Assembly: GCA_029255685.2 (NCBI GenBank)
Contig: CM055313.2
Coordinates: 76,238,641-76,302,640 of the forward strand
Direction of reading: 5' to 3'
DNA: 64,000 bases
Origin: Silene conica
Lineage: Eukaryota; Streptophyta; Magnoliopsida; Caryophyllales; Caryophyllaceae
A program made the position numbers and the translations under genes. This document shows positions 36,111 through 46,289 of the stretch, piece after piece. Positions within the stretch are counted from its first letter, which is position 1, and each line of letters opens with the position of its first letter. The notes beneath the pieces were generated by a model. That model saw only the letters and a list, made by a program, of their open reading frames with translations. It ran no database searches and was not told the DNA's origin.

Positions 36111-36951
36111 TAGAGATGTCAACGGGGCGGGGCGGGGCGGGTGCGGAGGGGGGTTAACCCGCGCCCGCCCCGCGAACTATAAATGCACACCCGCGCCCGC
36201 TCTGCGACCCGCGTCGGGTTGAACCTTTCAAAACTGTCCCCGCCCCGCGGGGACCGTTGACCCGTCTATCTCTTCAAAAAATGTAAATCGAGAAACTAAA
36301 ATATACTAGATGTACTACTTATACAAAAAAGTTTTCACAAAATACCTTAACATTCAATTAACTAGAGTCCGTTGAGCCACGAAACGATTTTATATACAAA
36401 TATACCACGAAACACATGCACAAACCGGGAGAGGACCGAAGTGGCCTACCACCGTGCAAGAACGTTGAATCCAGACTAGCTTTATCTGGATCTGGTTCGA
36501 AACGATGCCAAAAGTAAAAGAAGTAGATTAAATACAGGTACGGGATCTTACGTTTTGAGCCAAAGAAAAGAACTAATCATTGGAATTAAGTGCAAATTCT
36601 GACTGAGTACTAGAAGAGTAAACAAAACTACAAAACAAATGAACACTGTTCAGTTCTTCATCTTCAGTTATTCAGCTCCGTTTACCGTTTTAAGTTATAT
36701 TTTTTTATCTATATATATTACTATTAAATATTATTATTTATTAGGTGGGTATAAGCGGGGCGGGGAGATGTGGGGCGGGGCGAGCGGGGTGGGTATGGGG
36801 CGGGTCTCATGTGATACCCGCACCCGCCTCGCGACCCGCGACGAATGATGCTTCCCCGCCCCACGACTAACCAAAAACATTACCCACACCCATCCCACGT
36901 GGGGTGGGTGCGGGGCGAGACCCTCTAAGACCCGCCCCATTGACATTCCTA
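36111..36951. mobile_element. GC-rich hAT-type MITE 6 (841 bp), TSD TCCATTAC
   Basis: Exact 8-bp duplication TCCATTAC at 36103-36110 and 36952-36959. Ends are TAGAGATGTCAACGGGGCGG and, inverted, CGCCCCATTGACATTCCTA. Subterminal regions are rich in GGGGCGGG and CCCGCGCCC repeats, in contrast to an AT-rich centre. It sits just upstream of the ATG of the GRF-finger gene, which it probably disrupted. ORFs across it are products of the GC repeats. Confidence 0.92.
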
Positions 36952-36984
36952 TCCATTACCATCACTTTGTACCCAAAATAATCT

Positions 36985-37457
36985 ATGGCTTCATCATCTT
37001 CAAGTTGTAGAAGTGAAAGTCATGTTTTTTGTTACCATAATCTAGGTGCAGTTAAAAGGACGACGACGAAGGGATCACATGTTAGAAAGACGTTTTATGG
37101 GTGTCCTTTATGGCCGGTATGTAGTTTATTTAAACACAGTGGTTGTTGATGTTGATGAATTTTTGACCTAAAACGATTTTTACCTCAATTGATTTTGATG
37201 AATTTTTTGTTGTTGATATTTGGCATAGAAGAATGGTTGTCGTTTTTTTTTCAACTGGAGGAGGAAAAACATGTTGAAAGTGGCTCAAAACAACACTGCC
37301 TTGTGAAGTATAATATTTATTGGAGAATTATGATGAGAAATTGAAGAACTATGATGAGAAATTGAAGAAACTGAAATTGAAGAATGAAAAACTCAAATTA
37401 GAAATAATTATTTTGAAGGCTGAAGTAGGTAAACATTCAAAAGGGGAGAAATTGTAA
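36985..37457 (+). pseudogene. GRF zinc-finger / coiled-coil protein carried by the MULE
   Basis: Exon 1 (36985-37116) starts MASSSSSC and contains CYHNLGAVKRTTTKGSH and TFYGCPLWP, the first three zinc-binding positions of a GRF finger. A GT/AG intron (37117-37228) leads to exon 2 with NGCRFFFNW, the last Cys and the conserved FF-W. A frameshift follows; in the shifted frame the tail reads NYDEKLKNYDEKLKKL and ends EVGKHSKGEKL with a stop near 37457, a likely coiled coil. GRF fingers bind single-stranded nucleic acid in other proteins. The gene lies inside the MULE, convergent with the transposase, and its upstream region is interrupted by MITE 6. The frameshift suggests it is inactive. Confidence 0.65.
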
Positions 37458-37789
37458 TTTTTGGATTAATAATTTCTTGGATAATATTTGCATTTAGCTT
37501 GATGTTTAAAGTTTGATTGTATTGTAATGTTTAGATAACAATGTATGGAATTTTGAAGGAATGCAATGGTGTTTGATTTGGAAAAACTTGTCTGATATAT
37601 TTCATTGCAAAAAAAACTTGTCTCATTACATAGCATCCCATATGCTTACAATCTGAAACAACTGATATGTTGATGTCTGCTATATATAGATAGCATTCTG
37701 AAAACATCAACAAAACCAGAAAACTTTGGATGCTTGTTCACATCAGCAAAGGAAAGACTAAAAACATAAAATCCAAAACCTGAAATCAT

Positions 37790-39820
37790 GTTTGATCAAC
37801 TCATTAGGGTTCTCAGACGGCTTGGGCCATCTTACCTGGTACTAGGGTTCTCATACGACTTGGGCCATCTTACCATGTCTCCAAGGTTGTCCAGGCGTTT
37901 GATGAGTACTGCAACATCAACAGAGAAATTATACTCACGAATGGATGGGGGAGATTAGAATTACCTCGGTATTCCTGGGTCACGTTGACTTCAGAGTGTG
38001 CTGGCCTAGAATATGGGGTGCTCATGAAGTTGTTTCCCCTGTTGCTTGTGACTTTCCTGGTTGACTTATCATGCCTGGCACGGGATAAGTCTGCTTTGAA
38101 ATTCAGGTCCCTTTCAGCCTGATATATCCCAGGGCTACTTGTTGTACATTGTCAAAGGTCAGGCAGGGTACTCTAGTCAGGTCCGCGTAGATGTCACTAT
38201 CGGGCAACACTCCCTGCCTGAAGGCTTCAATTGCGGTCTCAGTATCGCACTTTGGAATGGACACCTTCTCCGTGTTGAATCTCGCCAGGAAAGCTCTTAT
38301 GGTCTCATCAGTGAATTGTTTTACCCTGTACAGATCACTGGGTCGCTTCATGAGTTTCCTGCTACTGGAAAATTGGGAGTTGAAGCTGTTGATCAACTCT
38401 GCAAAAGTTTTAATGCTGCCATTGGGGAGGTTTATAAACCATTGGAGTACCGCTCCAGTCAAGGTTGTGCCAAATCCTTTGCACATACAGACCTGCCTGA
38501 ATTCGCTTGGGATGGACACGACTAACATCTTCTGTTTAAATATCGCTAAATGGTTCTATGGATCAGCGCTCTAGGCATAGGTTCTCATAGAGGGAACCAT
38601 AAACTTCTTGGGCAGGTCTAATTTGGCTATCTCATCCGCAAAGGGAGAGTCAACGTAGCATTCAGGATTTGCTTCTTCCAGGGAGTTGGAAGTCCTGGAA
38701 TGTTTTCGATCTTCTGATGTAACTTGTGAATTCATGGAACATAGCCATCATGATAGTTGTTCCAATCCTATCCGGTTCTTTGTTGATCTCAGCATCATCA
38801 TCTGATCCCGATTGAGGAGTTTTGTTTCCGGGGACATCAAAACTTGAGAAGTCAATATTTTTCACAATGGAATGAAATGTTGTTCCAGGCTGGATTCTTC
38901 TTTTGGATCGAAAGTGTTGATTTTCTAGGTTTTTGCGGAGATTTGCCTCTGTTTCCTTTAGTTTCTGGACCTCAGCCTCGGATTCAGCCATTTTCTGCTT
39001 GATTGCATCCATCTCAGCTAGTTGGGCTTTGGCGGCTGCCAGCTGTAGCTGGATAGTAAGTTGGGTCATTTTGAGAGATTTTTAGAAGGAATTTTTTGTA
39101 GGGATTTTCGAACTAGATGTCCCACGGTGGACGCCAATTATTTTACCAGGAATAAACGCAGTAAATACTTTCCTACCATGAATAGTTTTGAGAAGGGTAT
39201 CTAGTTCAAATTTAGAAAAGTAGAAGTTAACGAGAATACAAAAATTTAACAAGGATGAACACAATCAATTTCGTACGTGGAAAAACCCTAGGAATTGGGC
39301 AAAAAACCACGGGCACCAAACCAGGAAGGGTTTTTATTAATGAATGATGATTAAATAATTGAATACAAATATGAGTGCTTATAGAATAATAATGTGCAAT
39401 ATTTTCTGTATATTTCTGATGCCCCCTTCATCCAGCTAGCAACCCCTTTTATAATCTTCTGTTAAACGGTTCTATTTGGATGTTATACTCTTTCGGGAAA
39501 GTAGGAGCTCACCCGCTTCTTGTAGTTTGACTGATTCTCCCCTAACGTTCTTCTCTTTGTGGCATGTTTAACCTAATCTCCACGTTTTGAGACATGGTAA
39601 CTTCCCGTGGGCTTGGTCCTCCTTATAAATTGCTTACCCACATTAGTTCGTGCTTCTCTCCATTCATGTACCACTACTGCTTACTTCCTTACTTTGTATC
39701 CTGGGCGAGATTCTTGGCCTGGTATTCTTTTGAATTTTCCTGCATAACATTATGTCTGGATTGGCTAGATTTGTCTGGCATATTTCCTGGTCTGGCAGGA
39801 AATATCCTGGCTCAACACTC
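37790..39820 (-). mobile_element. Ty3/gypsy retrotransposon fragment: LTR, leader and gag
   Basis: On the minus strand an LTR (about 39820 to 39140, beginning TGTTGAGCCAGGATATTTCC) is followed by ATTGGCGTCCACCGTGGGAC, a primer-binding-site-like stretch, then gag. Nothing after gag is present: protease, reverse transcriptase, integrase and the second LTR are missing, so the copy was truncated by deletion. It interrupts the MULE transposase gene just after a readable KTVDPQHCCQRTM. The left limit near 37790 is where gag-like sequence fades; a 45-bp direct repeat containing GGCCATCTTACC lies there. Confidence 0.65.
38103..39069 (-). pseudogene. gypsy gag (capsid) gene, broken
   Basis: The gag polyprotein forms the virus-like particle. 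The N-terminal open part (38662-39069) starts MTQLTIQLQLAAAKAQLAEM and is a coiled coil, followed by an acidic linker. The second part (38103-38528) holds the retrotransposon capsid core: ACMCKGFG-like VCMCKGFGTTLTGAVLQWF, INLPNGSIKTFAELINSF, SSSRKLMKRPSDLYRVKQF and ARFNTEKVSIPKCD. Frameshifts and at least one stop lie between the two, around 38530-38660. The motifs are standard for plant Ty3 gag proteins. No zinc knuckle was seen before the truncation. Confidence 0.82.
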
Positions 39821-39839
39821 TCCATTGTCCTTTGACAAC

Positions 39840-40548
39840 AGTGCTGAGGATCAACTGTTTTCACAAGAAAAGCAGCTTATTTATTATCCCAACTACCATA
39901 TAGTTTGAAAGGACGCCCTTTTTTACACCTAACCCTAAGCTTTTTCCCCTAGCTTTATCATTGATATCAAATATAAGGTCCCTTCTCTGAGCTAATGGAT
40001 ACCTAATCAATGCTTCGTTCCTTGAACAACTTTGTGCTAGAAAATCTAATACCTACACACCATTACAGTTTACATAATTTGTTCTCTCATTAACTACAGG
40101 AACACTAGAACACTTTCTTTTCCCAGGAATATTCTCTTCATCACTCTCTCCAGGGGTGTCTTTCTCATCCCCACTTTCATCATAGTCACTTAAGTGGACA
40201 ACTATTTTTTTTTTTGAAGAACTAGGTGATTGTGCAGTGAGCTTACCAGATACAGCTTCAAGTTGTACTTGATTTGCAATTTTTAAGGCATTTGCATTCC
40301 AAGCTACCATTTTCACCCTTGCTTCATGCAACTCATCATCATCTAAGTCAAGGTTATTCAAATCATCTTCAAGTTGCTCGTCATCTTCTTCATTATCATC
40401 ATCCTCATCATCTGTTTCTCCTACACCATCTTCAGGGTCATACCCTGGATCATCTTCTTCGCCCTCACTTAAATTATTACCCTCCTCATTACAATTCAAA
40501 GCTGCCTCATTAGCTCTTTCTTCATACTCAGAATATAAATTTGCTATT
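39840..40548 (-). pseudogene. MULE transposase, acidic and FAR1-like DNA-binding part
   Basis: From right to left, this follows the segment at 59502-60260 once the hAT element is removed: the ORF reads through the hAT target site (NDITIANLYSEYEERANEA). An acidic stretch of many Asp and Glu residues (about 40340-40470) is followed by DELHEARVKMVAWN, another acidic patch and PGKRKCSSVPVVNERTNY. After a frameshift and stops, the zinc-binding domain typical of MULE transposases is recognisable as VRCKKGRPFKLYGSWDNK and FLVKTVDPQHCCQRTM (39840-39960). The gypsy fragment begins right after. The catalytic domain is not seen. It is a pseudogene, with domain assignment based on known MULE protein layout. 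Confidence 0.72.
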
Positions 40549-41235
40549 GTAATATTAGACCTGGTAAACAGATCAGGTCGTGTCGGCTTCGTGTCCGTAT
40601 CCACATAAACGGGTCACGAACCCTCTGACCTGAACACGACCTGTTTAATTAAACGGGTCACCATCTCTCACCTGACCCTGATCTGTTTACATAATTAATG
40701 ACCCGACCTGGTCTATGTAACCTCATTTCAGTAGACAGCTCTATTGCTAACCTGTTCAACCCGGGTAACCTGAAAAATTTGTTGCTGTGTAACCCAAATA
40801 ATATTATTCCAAACTAAAAATGAAACTCAAATTATCAAAAACATGAATAACCAATGGAAATCCAAAATATTACATAACTCAAATTCCAAATGACGTGGTA
40901 AGAAAAAGTTCAGTGACAAGCAAACAAGCAAACTAGCTGAAGTAAAGGGTACTGAAGTAGCACAATACTTTTATTAGAAGGCACACTTAAAAACAAAAAA
41001 ATCAGTAGCTTATATAATTTCTTCACTTTTAAGTTGGAGTCAATCCTTAAGTCTTAAGTATGAGATGTATCGAGTACACTCCCTGACTCATCTTCCAAAT
41101 CTCCCGTCTCATCGCCAACCTCTATCTTCATAATTTCACTACACAGTTCTTCAATCTCAGATCGATGCAATCGGCAATTGTAGTAAATTCTATTAATATA
41201 CTATTAATATGCCATAAGCTCATAAGTTAAGAGAG

Positions 41236-42599
41236 TTAACTATAAATACCTTGATTAAATGCCCAATCTCTAAGGCATACGAGAGCTTCAACAGTAGATG
41301 GCTTTAAAGAGCTTCTATATGGATCAAGAATTCTACCTCCAGTGCTGAAAGTTGATTCAGACGCTACTATAGATATAAGAATAGTCAAAATATCCCGAAC
41401 CATCTGAGCAAGAACGGGATACCTCACACAATGGGTCTTCTGATCCTCAAGCACATTGACATCAGTAGTACGAGGCAGAATAGGTTCTTCCAAGTATAGC
41501 TCTAACTCAGTTTTTCCAGCAGAGGTAAAAGTGTTGCTCGAGTAACAATCGTAGTCCTATATACATTAAATATGTCATATATATGAATATAAGCCAAACT
41601 TGAACAATGCAGTAACTTAAGAAAGGCTAAAGAGTAAGAAACAAAAAAAAATCAGATTTATGCCAAACTTACCATCATAAAGATGTCTGACGATGAGTCT
41701 GTATGGATATTGGCAGCATTATCATTAACACCATTAGAAGCTGATGGAGTGTAGTCGCTTGCAAAAGAACATATTGGTTGTACAACTCAAACAGTTTGTC
41801 CCTGAACATCTCCAACTCAAGATTATATGACTCACCAAAGATTTTTTTATAAGCCCAATCAACAAAGTTGAACTTATATCTTGGATCAAAGACCACAGCT
41901 ATTGCCATAATTGTACTAAAAGTCGACCAGTATTTGTCAAATTTGACAAACATCTTAGTAGTCATGGCACTTATGAATTTATCCTTGCTTCCCATTTATT
42001 CTTTCAATAACAATCTCACCCTTAACACATGGGTGAAATACAAATTTGCAGTAGGAAACTTGGTGCCAGATTAAACACAAGTTACATCATAGAAAACTTT
42101 CAAGAACCTGCAAATGTTACCAATCTTATCCCACTCAACTTCGGTCGGACAATGATAATAGTTCAAGTCTGTTTTGGCAAGATTGTTAAAATTCTGTATA
42201 GGGCATTCTCAAGCATGTGATATGTGGAATTCCAACGTGTTGGGACATCTTGTCTTAATCCCCGAACTGACTCTTGGTTAACATGTTGGACATACACAAG
42301 ACATAAACCTATGTTTCCTTAACTGGGATCTCTTACTGTAGTTGACACTCTCCCTAACTTTAAGAATTGCATCGTCCATATCTTTCAATCCCTCTTGGAC
42401 AATTCGATTTAGTATGTGACCACAACAACGAACATGGAAATATTCCCCAATACACGATAAATTCAAATCAGGCTTTAAAAAATCCAACATAGAATCATTA
42501 TTAGAAGCATTATCCAAAGTTATGGACATAACTCTATCCCCGTTCCCCCATTTGATGAGTAAAGAAGTTATCTTAACAGACATAGCGACACCACTGTGG
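41236..42599 (-). pseudogene. hAT transposase, catalytic core end and dimerisation domain
   Basis: Continuing from the LTR insertion site, HSGVAMSVKITSLLIKWG leads to VMSITLDNASNND, carrying the second catalytic Asp, and to HVRCCGHILNRIVQEGLKD, the conserved CxxH region. Then frameshifts and stops occur around 42000-42290, with recognisable DVPTRWNSTYHML and FPTANLYF. Next are TTKMFVKFDKYW and FDPRYKFNFVDWAYKK (41675-41995), and finally the C-terminal dimerisation domain with YPVLAQMVRDIL, VASESTFSTGGRILD and LKPSTVEALVCLRDW (41236-41493). The layout is complete for a plant hAT transposase of the BED/RICESLEEPER kind, but the gene is dead. Confidence 0.88.
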
Positions 42600-42604
42600 G
42601 AAGG

Positions 42605-44324
42605 TGATAACTCCGTTATCTACGCGTTTTCCATACCTAAAAACTCTTTCTCGTAGCCCGTTTTTTTACTTTTTATGTGTTTTTCCGTGTTTAATTCGCA
42701 TACAACGCTCAACTTGCCTTGTTGGGAGGTTATTTCGGGTTTTGGTTGTGTTTGTCGACTTTTGTAGGGATACGACTAGGGCCAACATGCACCCACCTGA
42801 ACAAGAAGCAACCCATGGACCCATTTGACAACCTAAGGCCCAACACAAACCTATGGATAGCCCAAAACAGAGAAATAAGGAAGTTAACTGAAGGCGCCTT
42901 GAGTACCGTGCCGTTCCTCTCCAGGAAAGAAGGAACCGTGCCCTCCTTGCCGTGCCTTGCGGTTCTTTGCCGTGCGGTTCCTCTCCAGGGAAGAAGGTGC
43001 CGTGCCCTCCTTGCCGTGCCTTGCGGTTCTTGCCGTGCCCAGCTCAAATTTTGCGCGGATCTTTGTTTACTTGAACGACAATGTAGTGGGTCGTTTTGCT
43101 ATTTCTTAACCTAGTATATAAGCATTTTTCCTTCTCTTTTTACTGTACACCTACCTTTAGTTCAAGTTTTTAGTAAGAGAAACCCATTTTCCTTTGGAAT
43201 TTGCAACAAACCCTTAATCAATTTCAATAGTTATCAAGCTTCCTTTGTTCTTTTCGCTTCATTGTTCTTCCTTGTTCTTCCTAGTTGGTATATTTCTTAT
43301 CTCTTTCTTTATTTTGTCATTTGTTTACATTTTAGTTGATTTAGTAGTTTGAATTTTGCACTTAGCTTGTTCCCAAAGTTTCTTCCTTTGGGCTTGATTA
43401 TTGTTTGTTTTGATTTATTTTGCCTTAGATCATTGTTGTAGTTGGTTTTTGCATGTTTGATAGTAAGAATTTATCCTTCATCATGTTTAATCACAAAGTG
43501 TCATCTTTTGTTATGAATTTGAGTTCCTTAGTTATGACTAGTGAGTAGTCTCATACTAGGACTCGATTAGCTCCATCATGGGTGTTTCATTTTATTGATT
43601 TCTCACTAGATTAGTCCTTGGGTTTGGCTTGTGAGGGTGGACTAGGGGATTGGCTTGTTTATGGGTTTTTGCGGGTTTCATTGACTCTAGACCCTTGTCC
43701 ATCGGCGAAAGTCGGTTAGGTTGGGAGTCGGGGTGACTTGTTTGACCTTATTGTCTACCTAGGTTGAGACCGAAAGGGAGAACCGAGGGAGGACCCCCTA
43801 GTCTAGCGTTTGAAATCGACCTTCGAGAGGAGGGGATGGATGACCCGGAAACCAACGTGGGTATTTAACTTAGGACATCGACTTTCGAACCCGAGAGGGG
43901 GGTTAGTCGGGATTGCTAGTGTCTTATAGTGAGCCCGAGAGGGAGTCTATGAGCGAATAAGAGGCGTTTTCCCCCTATAACCCATACCCGTTGACTAGTA
44001 AAGAGAGATCATAATCATGAATACCTATGGTGGAGTGAAATCGGGTCCTAGGCCTTTCTTTATTGCTTTTATATTTGTTCTATTGCTTGTTTGCTTTCTT
44101 AATTTAATAGTCTTAGTTTAAATTCATTTTTAGTTTAGTTAATTAGTTTAATGTTAAATCCATCTTATTGATTCGCGTAGCTAACTTATAATCTAAGACA
44201 AAACTAGTACTCAAACTTAACCTCCCTGTGGATCGACCTCGACTACCCTACTACATTAGTTTTGTAGTTGAGTTTTATAAATAAATTGTTTGATGCGGGG
44301 GAGGGCGACAAAATTCCGCTATCA
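42605..44324 (+). repeat. Left LTR of the gag-only element
   Basis: Starts TGATAACTCCGTTATC and ends AATTCCGCTATCA. Its repeated CCGTGCCCTCCTTGCCGTGC blocks (about 42905-43040) produce ORFs on both strands that recur identically in the right LTR and are not coding. A TATA-like TATATAAGC at 43113 followed by a C/T-rich stretch is a possible promoter. Confidence 0.95.
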
Positions 44325-44327
44325 AAA

Positions 44328-44345
44328 TGGCGCCGTTGCCGGGGA
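44328..44345 (+). other. Primer-binding site complementary to tRNA-Asp
   Basis: TGGCGCCGTTGCCGGGGA lies three to four bases after the left LTR and is an exact 18-base complement of the 3' end of plant tRNA-Asp (including CCA), from which minus-strand synthesis would start. Confidence 0.85.
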
Positions 44346-44531
44346 GGTTAACGGATTGATATTAGTTTAGTTTTGGATTTGTTAGACTATGCTTTTGTTA
44401 CTTGTTACTTGATACTTGTTGCATGAAACTTGTTGCATGTTGCTTAAGTGTTGCATTCTTACTTGTTTCTTGTGACTTTTCCTTTTATTTTCTTTTCTTT
44501 TGTTTTATCACTTGTTTGAGCAATCTTGACC

Positions 44532-46289
44532 ATGTCTTGCATACGTGATTTTTGTAGACCAAATCTTACTCATATTAACCGGCCTATTAACATTGGGGTT
44601 GTGGATGTTGATTATGAGTTTGATATAGGTCTTATTGAGTTGATTAGGCAAGATGTCTTTTGTGGTTTGGAGAGTGATGAAGCAATTGAGCATTTGGAGA
44701 CTTTTGAAGCAAATTGTGACCTTGTCAAGAAGGAGGAACTATCGGACCAAGTGATTAGACTTTTACTCTTTCCCTTTAGTCTTAAGGGGGAAGCTAAGAT
44801 ATGGTTACGCTCTCACCCTTCTAGCACCTTTTGCACTTGGGATGACTTAGCTCAAGCCTTTCTAAACAAGTTTTACCCTTCTTCTAAAACCACCTTTAGG
44901 AAGCGTCAAATCTACAATTTCCAACAAGGTGAGTTTGAGACTTTGAGTGAGACTTGGGATAGGTATAGGGGTTTGTTGAGAGCTTGTCCCCATCATGGTT
45001 TCTCCTCTTGCCAAGTCATGATTACTTTCTTTGATGGTTTGCTTCCTTCTCTTAAAAATTTTGTGACCGTTTCCTCCGGGGTAGGAGCTTTTGATAAATT
45101 GAATGTTGATGATGCTAGAGCTTTAATTGAGAACATGGCCCGTGTTGATGAGAATCGAAATTCCATTTGGGCTACTTTTAGGGGAGAACCACAAAGTAAA
45201 CTTAAATGTAATGACTATTCTATGTTTGATGCTTTGAGTGGAAATGTGGTCTCTTCTTCTTGTTGTTTTATGGATGTGCCTTATGTTCAATCACATGTTC
45301 CTCCTTCCCCTATTGATGTGGATTCTATGCATGAGTTAACATTGTCTTATGATTCTTGTGGTGATGATTCTAATGCTTGCCTTTCTTATGCATCTTCACC
45401 TCTTGTGAATTTGAATTTGATGAATGATGTTAATGATGATATGCATGCTTTTGACCCTTCTTGTGAATCACCTAGCCTTTTTCCAAAAGACCTTTCTCCT
45501 TACTTGGTAAATGTTGTTGATGATTGTGAGTTTGAAAGTGTGAAATTCGATGATGAGTTGTGGTTAGATGAGCTAAATAGTGTTCTTTGTGAAAGCTTTG
45601 AAGAAATTGGTTTGTGTGAGTTTGAGAGAGTTGGCTTTGAGGTAGACTATGAGGTAGTGGAGAAGGAGTTGGTGAAAGAGTGTTTGGAGGAGAGCTGCAT
45701 TTTCAATGAATCTTGGGATGAAGAGAGTTTAAACTTGTTTGATGATAGTATTGAGGTGAGTTGGGATGATGACAATGATGAGTGTATTGACTCCTTAGGT
45801 CAACCCACTTTTGAGAGGTTCCTTGAGGAAACATGTATGCCCACCCCTATACTTGAGGATTACTCTCTTATTCCCATTATTTTGCCTCATCGTGACTTTC
45901 TTACTCCTTTACTTGAACTCATGCCTATTGAAGATGATTGTGATAGTGTTACTAAAGAGGTTATGATGACATTTGGTTTGTTGTTTGATGAATTCCCGAA
46001 GGAAAAACTTGATGATGAGAAGGATGATGTTGTGAGTGACCCTAAGAGCTTTTACCTTCCCTTTGTGAACTTGAAATCAAGTGATGAACCTTGGTGTGAT
46101 TATGCCATTTTTGACTTCCACTCTTTTTCTCACAAGTCATCTACTATGTTTCTTACTTGGTTTTATACTTTGACTTGCATATGTTGTTTCATCTCTTATA
46201 ACCATTTCACTGAAAATTGGTCCTCTTCGTTTGATAAGCTAATGAGATCCTTGATGGGATTTTTAAAGAATCCACTTGATATGTTTTGA
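44532..46289 (+). CDS. Gag-like protein of the LTR element (585 residues)
   Basis: The frame is open from the ATG at 44532 (MSCIRDFCRPN) to TGA. Residues about 40-190 form the retrotransposon capsid domain: ESDEAIEHLETFEANCD, FSLKGEAKIWLRSHP, WDDLAQAFLNKFYPSSKT, WDRYRGLLRACPHHGFSS and VDDARALIENMARVDENRN. No zinc knuckle or protease follows. Instead there is a long acidic, Ser- and Cys-rich region with many Asp-Asp and Glu-Glu pairs, and a hydrophobic segment near the C-terminus (MFLTWFYTLTCICCFISY). The absence of stops supports recent function. The role of the acidic half and hydrophobic tail is unknown; the latter might anchor to membrane, but this is inference. Confidence 0.9.
   Translation: MSCIRDFCRPNLTHINRPINIGVVDVDYEFDIGLIELIRQDVFCGLESDEAIEHLETFEANCDLVKKEELSDQVIRLLLFPFSLKGEAKIWLRSHPSSTFCTWDDLAQAFLNKFYPSSKTTFRKRQIYNFQQGEFETLSETWDRYRGLLRACPHHGFSSCQVMITFFDGLLPSLKNFVTVSSGVGAFDKLNVDDARALIENMARVDENRNSIWATFRGEPQSKLKCNDYSMFDALSGNVVSSSCCFMDVPYVQSHVPPSPIDVDSMHELTLSYDSCGDDSNACLSYASSPLVNLNLMNDVNDDMHAFDPSCESPSLFPKDLSPYLVNVVDDCEFESVKFDDELWLDELNSVLCESFEEIGLCEFERVGFEVDYEVVEKELVKECLEESCIFNESWDEESLNLFDDSIEVSWDDDNDECIDSLGQPTFERFLEETCMPTPILEDYSLIPIILPHRDFLTPLLELMPIEDDCDSVTKEVMMTFGLLFDEFPKEKLDDEKDDVVSDPKSFYLPFVNLKSSDEPWCDYAIFDFHSFSHKSSTMFLTWFYTLTCICCFISYNHFTENWSSSFDKLMRSLMGFLKNPLDMF

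Noticed and set aside
36734..36946. ORFs in the GGGGCGGGG region
   Set aside because: Created by the GC-rich ends of MITE 6, which is bounded by an exact 8-bp duplication.
39594..39908. 104-codon plus-strand ORF with hydrophobic stretches
   Set aside because: It is antisense to the gypsy LTR and the MULE transposase remnant, and composition explains it.
42719..43114. 131-codon ORF, repeated identically at 48600-48995, with opposite-strand partners
   Set aside because: Both lie in the LTRs and arise from GC-rich CCGTGCC repeats; identity is due to LTR duplication.
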